This document shows, piece by piece, positions 26,001-32,000 of a stretch of DNA of 64,000 bases. The stretch lies in assembly GCA_032158295.1 (NCBI GenBank), contig CM063262.1, forward strand, positions 11,293,977-11,357,976, given 5' to 3'. Numbering within the stretch: position 1 is the first letter of the stretch; each line of letters begins with the position of its first letter. The stretch is from Pycnopodia helianthoides. Its lineage: Eukaryota; Echinodermata; Asteroidea; Forcipulatida; Asteriidae. The notes under the pieces are model-generated. The model saw nothing but the letters and a program-made list of their open reading frames with translations. It did not search any database and was not told the DNA's origin. The translations under genes were made by a program, and so were the position numbers.

Positions 26001-29000
26001 GTTGCCCTTGGTATGAGGGGAAAAATTTAGAGGAAGCATTGCACGAAGAAATAACGATCCAAGTAAACTAAATCCAAAGAAATTGATTCAACCACTTTTC
26101 TGGTCCCCCTTCACAGAGCCAGCAGTCAGTACCAGAGTTTACCGGTTAGTCGATTCGCTGATGATCGCTGGAAAATGCCTACGCATGCCACATACGAGGC
26201 CGACAGATTAATGCAGGGGTTGGTAGTATTGACAATTCATAAGCCAGGTTGATGTTTATCTGCAGCCTAGGTTGATGGTTGGGTTAATCACGGTTGATCC
26301 ACATTATATTGGCTGTAATCCAGGTTGATAGTTAGCTGTGATCCAGGTTGATGGATAGTTTGGATGTTAATCCAGGTTGACCAGTGTTATTAGCTGTATT
26401 ATAGGTTAATGGTTTGCTGTAACCCCGGTTGATAGTTAGCTGCAATCCAAGTTGATGGTAAGCTTGGATGTTAATTCAGGTTGATTAATGTTGTAAGCTG
26501 GAATCCAGGTTGATGTTTAGCTAATTTAAGTTGATAGTTAGTTGTAGTCCACTTTGATGGCTCGCTCGGATGTTAATCCAGGTTGATACATGTTTTTAGC
26601 TGTAATCCAGTTTGATGGTTAGCGTGGACCTTAATCCACGGTTTAACAATTATCTGCGATTCAGGTTGATAGTTAGCTTTTATCCTAATCTAGGTTAACT
26701 GCTAGTTGGAATCTTAGTTGTATCAATTAGTATGCATCCAAGTTGATGAGTCTAGATCTAACTCTAAGTTGTCATTTAATTTTTTTTGTTTTTTATTGGT
26801 TAGTTTTGGGGATCAAAGTTGATAGATCTTCATTGTAAGTTAATGACTAGCTTATTTGGTTTACTGGAATTCAGGCCTGTGGTTAGCAGGGATCAAGTTG
26901 ATGATGAGTCATAATCCAAGTTGATGGTTAGCTATGAACCAGGTTGATAAGTTTTCATCCAGATTGATGGTTAGCTGAATGGGTTATGATATAGATTGTT
27001 GTGGACTAGTTTAAAACCCAAATCCCAAATTATTTGGCTAGGAGGCCCTCCTGAATCCTCCAAAATCCTCGGCTAAAGAGTAACTCATTGCTTACAGTCT
27101 GATTAAGATTGTATTAATCAAAATTAAGACCAGTAAAGATTCAGCCGAACAAAATTTAAAAATTTTATCTAAATGTAGGTATTTATCTACATGTAGAATA
27201 TAATGCGAAGATACAACAAAATGAGATATAGTGCATTTGTATTATATTCAATTTTTTTTTTTTGTGAAAGAATTGTTATGTCTTGATATATTCATACTAG
27301 ATGAATTTTCATTTCACTTCATCGGCACACACCAGTCACCAAATCATGATCGCATTCATCACAACATATCATTAGTCTCATACTCAAGTCTGATATCACA
27401 CATTTCTAATAATTAGTCTCCCCTCCTGCCCCCGACTTGAGCTTGAGCTGTGTATTTTCTCGTGATATTTTCACACCGGTACTCAAACCCACGCTATGCT
27501 GATCAGAAACACAAGAGCTTGAGTCAGTGCGCTAAACCGCTCGGCCACAACACGCCCGCTTTCCAGAACCTTCTTCGCTGTCGTAGATATTTCCAATCTC
27601 AAACTTTGAGGACTGTTTTCTACGATTCTTACTAACTGTCTAAGGGTATAATATTAACTTTTTGTTTTGATAACTCGGCTACTGTTCCATAGCAAGCAAC
27701 TAACGCACAGATTAACAATGAAGGCACCTTAACAACACACAAATGATTCAAGGAATTTTCTTTTTGTGTGGTGGAAGCTTATGTGCGTGGACCTGTGTAA
27801 GGACCAATATTAATGCATTTTCCTACTGACTGACTAAACAATATCATCCACTGTGGTTTTGAATAAGGGAACGAGAGAGTGGCAATGAGGTCTTAAATGG
27901 TCGTTTAAAACCGGCAGGGTCGTGGCCGTGCTATTAAAGGACGAGGGCCTTTATCACGGGGCCACGACCCGGCAAGGTTTCAAACGGCCTAGAAGAACTA
28001 TTCCTCAGGCCAAGTTGAAACACCCCTCACTGTGTTTATGTCACACATTTCAACACGGCCACGTGATCTCCTCTTGACCAATCAGAATGGATTTAAACAG
28101 TCCCGGGTATTTATGAACAATAGGTAAACTAATGCCAGCCTGCACTATGATATGTGGTGAATGCATACTGCACAGCACACTGTCAACCCTCCTACTGTCT
28201 GACCAGTCAATATCGTCCACTGTGATTTTGAAAAATAGATGCAGTTTGCCAGCCTGCAATATGATACATGTATCATGTAATGAAGGCATATAGACAGTAC
28301 ACACATGTACACAGTCAGTTCTGTGTACAGTTGTGGCACTCTACCAAACCATTGCAGTTGAATGGTTTTCATCTGGTCGACTTGATGGAAAATGTCACCA
28401 AGAGTAGGAGGGTTGTGTTGGGGAGCAATAACCATTGTGGGTGGAAGCAGCTATTGTCTGTAATTTTGTTTAAACCCTGTGGTTAGAGTCATACTGTGTA
28501 CTAACTAAATCAGAGCTGTTTTGTGTTTCAGATATTCTGGCTGATTGCAAGATCCATTTTTTGCTTTATTAACTAAAATCAAACATTAATTTCCCCTTTT
28601 TTTGCAGAGTTTAAAATAAGCCAAAGATGCATTTTTAATGCCACAAACTAACATCTCTTGATTCCATTTTCAAGCTGAGGCCGCGTCCGAGTTGGCGGCT
28701 ACAGCTACGGCTACGACTGGTGCTAAGGATGTCCTTTACTTCAACGCATGATGAGGCAGATATCTAGCCGTAGCCGGAGCTGTCGATTCGGACACGGCCC
28801 TTCAAATAAATCTGATCAGAACATTTTCAGGGAGAGTACGTCAGGTTTTTGGCTCTGCTTCTGACTTACTGAAGATGGCCAGGGGTCAAGTTCACACCGC
28901 CGATTAACAGTTTGTTGTGCTTACTGACGCCGGAACAAATTTGCTTGAGTATAAACTCATAACCCACATGGGCCTAATTTCATTGAGCTGCCTAAGCACA

Positions 29001-32000
29001 AAAAGTAGCTAGGCACAACAAAATCATGCTTAATACCAGAATAAGGTTACCAGCCAAAATACAATGTCATTACAAGTACCATTTGTGACTGGTATCCTGT
29101 TATTTTTTTTTGCTTAGAAGAAAAATGTTAAGCACCATTATCTGCTTTAGCAGATTTGACAAAGCTGTCACGCACAATAAAGTGCGTATCACAAAAGAAT
29201 TTTGATTAGCATAAACAGGTTACCAGCCGAAATGATGTGTGATGTATACTGTGAGTGTCTGGTTCCCTGATTAATTTTGCTTAGCAGAAAAAAACTTAAC
29301 TATTCTGTAAAAATTCAATGAAATTACGCCCAGGGGAAATACCTCACAAAATAGCGGAGTCACCATCAAGATTCTCTCTTTTGCATCCATAGCAACGGCT
29401 TGGCCTTGGCGGATCTCCCATCAATCCATCCCATATATGGTGAGATCCCTGACCGGTCCGCGCCATCCGTCGCATCGTCATACCGGAGTTACCCGACCTA
29501 CGCTAACACCGAGGGGCTGTACGGAAACCCAAATCGTACTTACAGGAACGAGAAAGCGGAACTCGAAAGAGATCTTAACGCGATATTTTCATAACATAGG
29601 TTTGTGGAGACCGTAGTCTTGTGATGAACCTTTTATCATGGTGTAGATATGTTGAGTTTCTCTCCCATTCAAATGAGTTTAAACCATACCGAGGCTGAGA
29701 GGACAGAATAGGCTGGTCCCTGTTGTCATTGAGAAACCTGTGTATGATTGCTCTTGTGTAATTTGGGAACATGACCAAGATAGCTGCATCATAGGCCGTT
29801 TTAGAAACCTTGGCTTACATGTAGGCACCGCCATCCACTCGTTGAAGACCCTTTATGAAAGTGTACGTTTGTAAAATGACTGACAGCGCCCAGCTGGAGC
29901 CAATTGGCACTGTCATTGTCTGCTTGAAGAATCGTACTAAAAGTGACGTTTGTAAAATGACTGACAGCGACCAAGCTGGAGCCAATTGGCACGACCTGAG
30001 TCTCTGTTTGTCGCTGGCTTGATTTTTTGAATCGTACTAAAAGTGTACGTTTGTAAAATGACTGACAGCGACCCAAGCTGGAGCCAATTGGCACTGTCGT
30101 TTGTCTGCTTGAAGAATCGTACTAAAAGTGTACGTTTGTAAAATGACTGACAGGCCCAGCTGGAGCCAATTGGCACCGTTATTCGTCTGCTTGAAGAATC
30201 GCACTCAAAGTGTACGTTTGTAAATGACTGAAAGAGCCAGAGTCAACATGGTCAAAGCCGTGGTTTTCAAAAAGGTCATAATAAAGGTTTACGATTACTG
30301 CACGTAGAACCCCAGTGTTTCCCCTCTGTGTATATACTAATTGAGCCTTCTGGTGTCTGGCAGTGATCATGTGGATGTTGTGTCAATGTGTGGAACCCCT
30401 CTATTAATATGTAAGCTGCATTCTTTTTCTAGACTTGGTTCCAAGGCACTCCTATGTTTAATTAGTCATGCTCCATCACCATGAAAAAAAAGAATCGACT
30501 GACAAGAGGGCGCTTTCGTCCTCAAACCGTAGCGCCCCGCAAACCACCGGGTGAAGACAGCGCCCTCTTTCAGAGATTTTGTTCTCTCACTCTCTCTGAA
30601 ATGTATCCTAATTTAGCAAGAGGAATAACTTGGAACCAAAACGCTATTCTTTCTTGTTCTTCTTTCGTTTTTGTTTTGTTTTTCTCCTGCAAAGCTCGAT
30701 CTCAGGTTGTCATGTAATAACCGTCCTTTATCCCTCAGCTTTCTTCACCCTCGTAGATCTTTAATGCGACTTCACTGATTGCTTCCATTGTTTTTTTGTG
30801 TGGAGTAATTGATAGTTTTCTTTGCATGCTATTAACACTATGGAAATCTTTGTCTTGAAAATGGAGAGAAAGTCCTCTTTTCTCCATGAAATTGTAACTT
30901 CCCCCTTTCACCTTGTTTTCACTGAGTTCTCTTCTAACTAGTCAGAACCTAAGTCATGTATGTAAGTGTTTTATGTTGTTTTCACTGTGCTGTAGTGCTG
31001 AAAACAGCCCAAAAAGGCTAGCGTGATGAAATTTAATGGACGCCAGTCAATGATCTGGAAACTATCTTTTTTTTCAAGGTGATTTAAAGGGAACTGCAAT
31101 TCCCTTAAATTAAGAGAAATCATTGAGTTTCAGCATTCACTTCGATTTCACAGCAGTTTCACAGCCAAGACTTTCATTGACATTGTGCTATCGTCATGTA
31201 AATAGCGCCCTCTGTTGATGGAATATCTAAGTGCAAAGTGCGTGTGAAACAAACCAGGTAACGTCTTTGATTAAGGACTACTCGTGATATAATGCCATTC
31301 AAATGAGCTGGACTCTACTGTACACAATCTGGCTGTTCAGCGTTGTTGATGTTCGGTTGTTGACTAATAACTGTCTTTATAAAATCTCACATGTGTTGTG
31401 TTTTGTTTTGCTTTTTTCTTCTCCTGGTCCAGCAATGAGGACTATGGGTATGAATGGTTTTCGAAATCCCGACCTCCTGTTGCACTGTACGTTTCCCTTT
31501 TTATTTTACTAAAAAAAAAAAGTACCACACCATCTACTTTACTAAAACTTCAACCCCCCCCCCCCACAAGCTTCATCCCGTCAAAAGATCATTCATTCAT
31601 TCATTCATTCATCCTGTGACCGACGTGCTGGTCGTTGGGGTGCGATGATGGATGCATCGCCGACAGGAATCGCCACAACTCTCTGTCCTCTGTCATACGT
31701 ACGAGGGTGGCAATGTTTCGGCCTGTCCAGTCTCGAATGTTGTCGGACCAGGGCTTCCTTCGTCCGGCCTCTCCGTTGCTTGCCCTTGACTGTTCCTTGG
31801 AGAATGGTTTTAGGACAGGGAGCCTTTATGGGACATGTGACCGTACCAGGCGAGCTTGCGGCATTTCACACTATTACAAGAAGTGGTTCGTGACTGCCTG
31901 CGTACGCGTTGATTTGCTGCCTGACAAAGTCATTTGTTTTGTGCTCTTTGTATGAGATGCACGGATCTTTCTGCAGCTCTCATGCTTTGACGCCTGAATT

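Noticed and set aside
31635..31955. 106-residue plus-strand open frame
   Set aside because: The protein signal is on the minus strand, where the sequence matches a non-LTR retrotransposon tail; the plus-strand frame is shadow.
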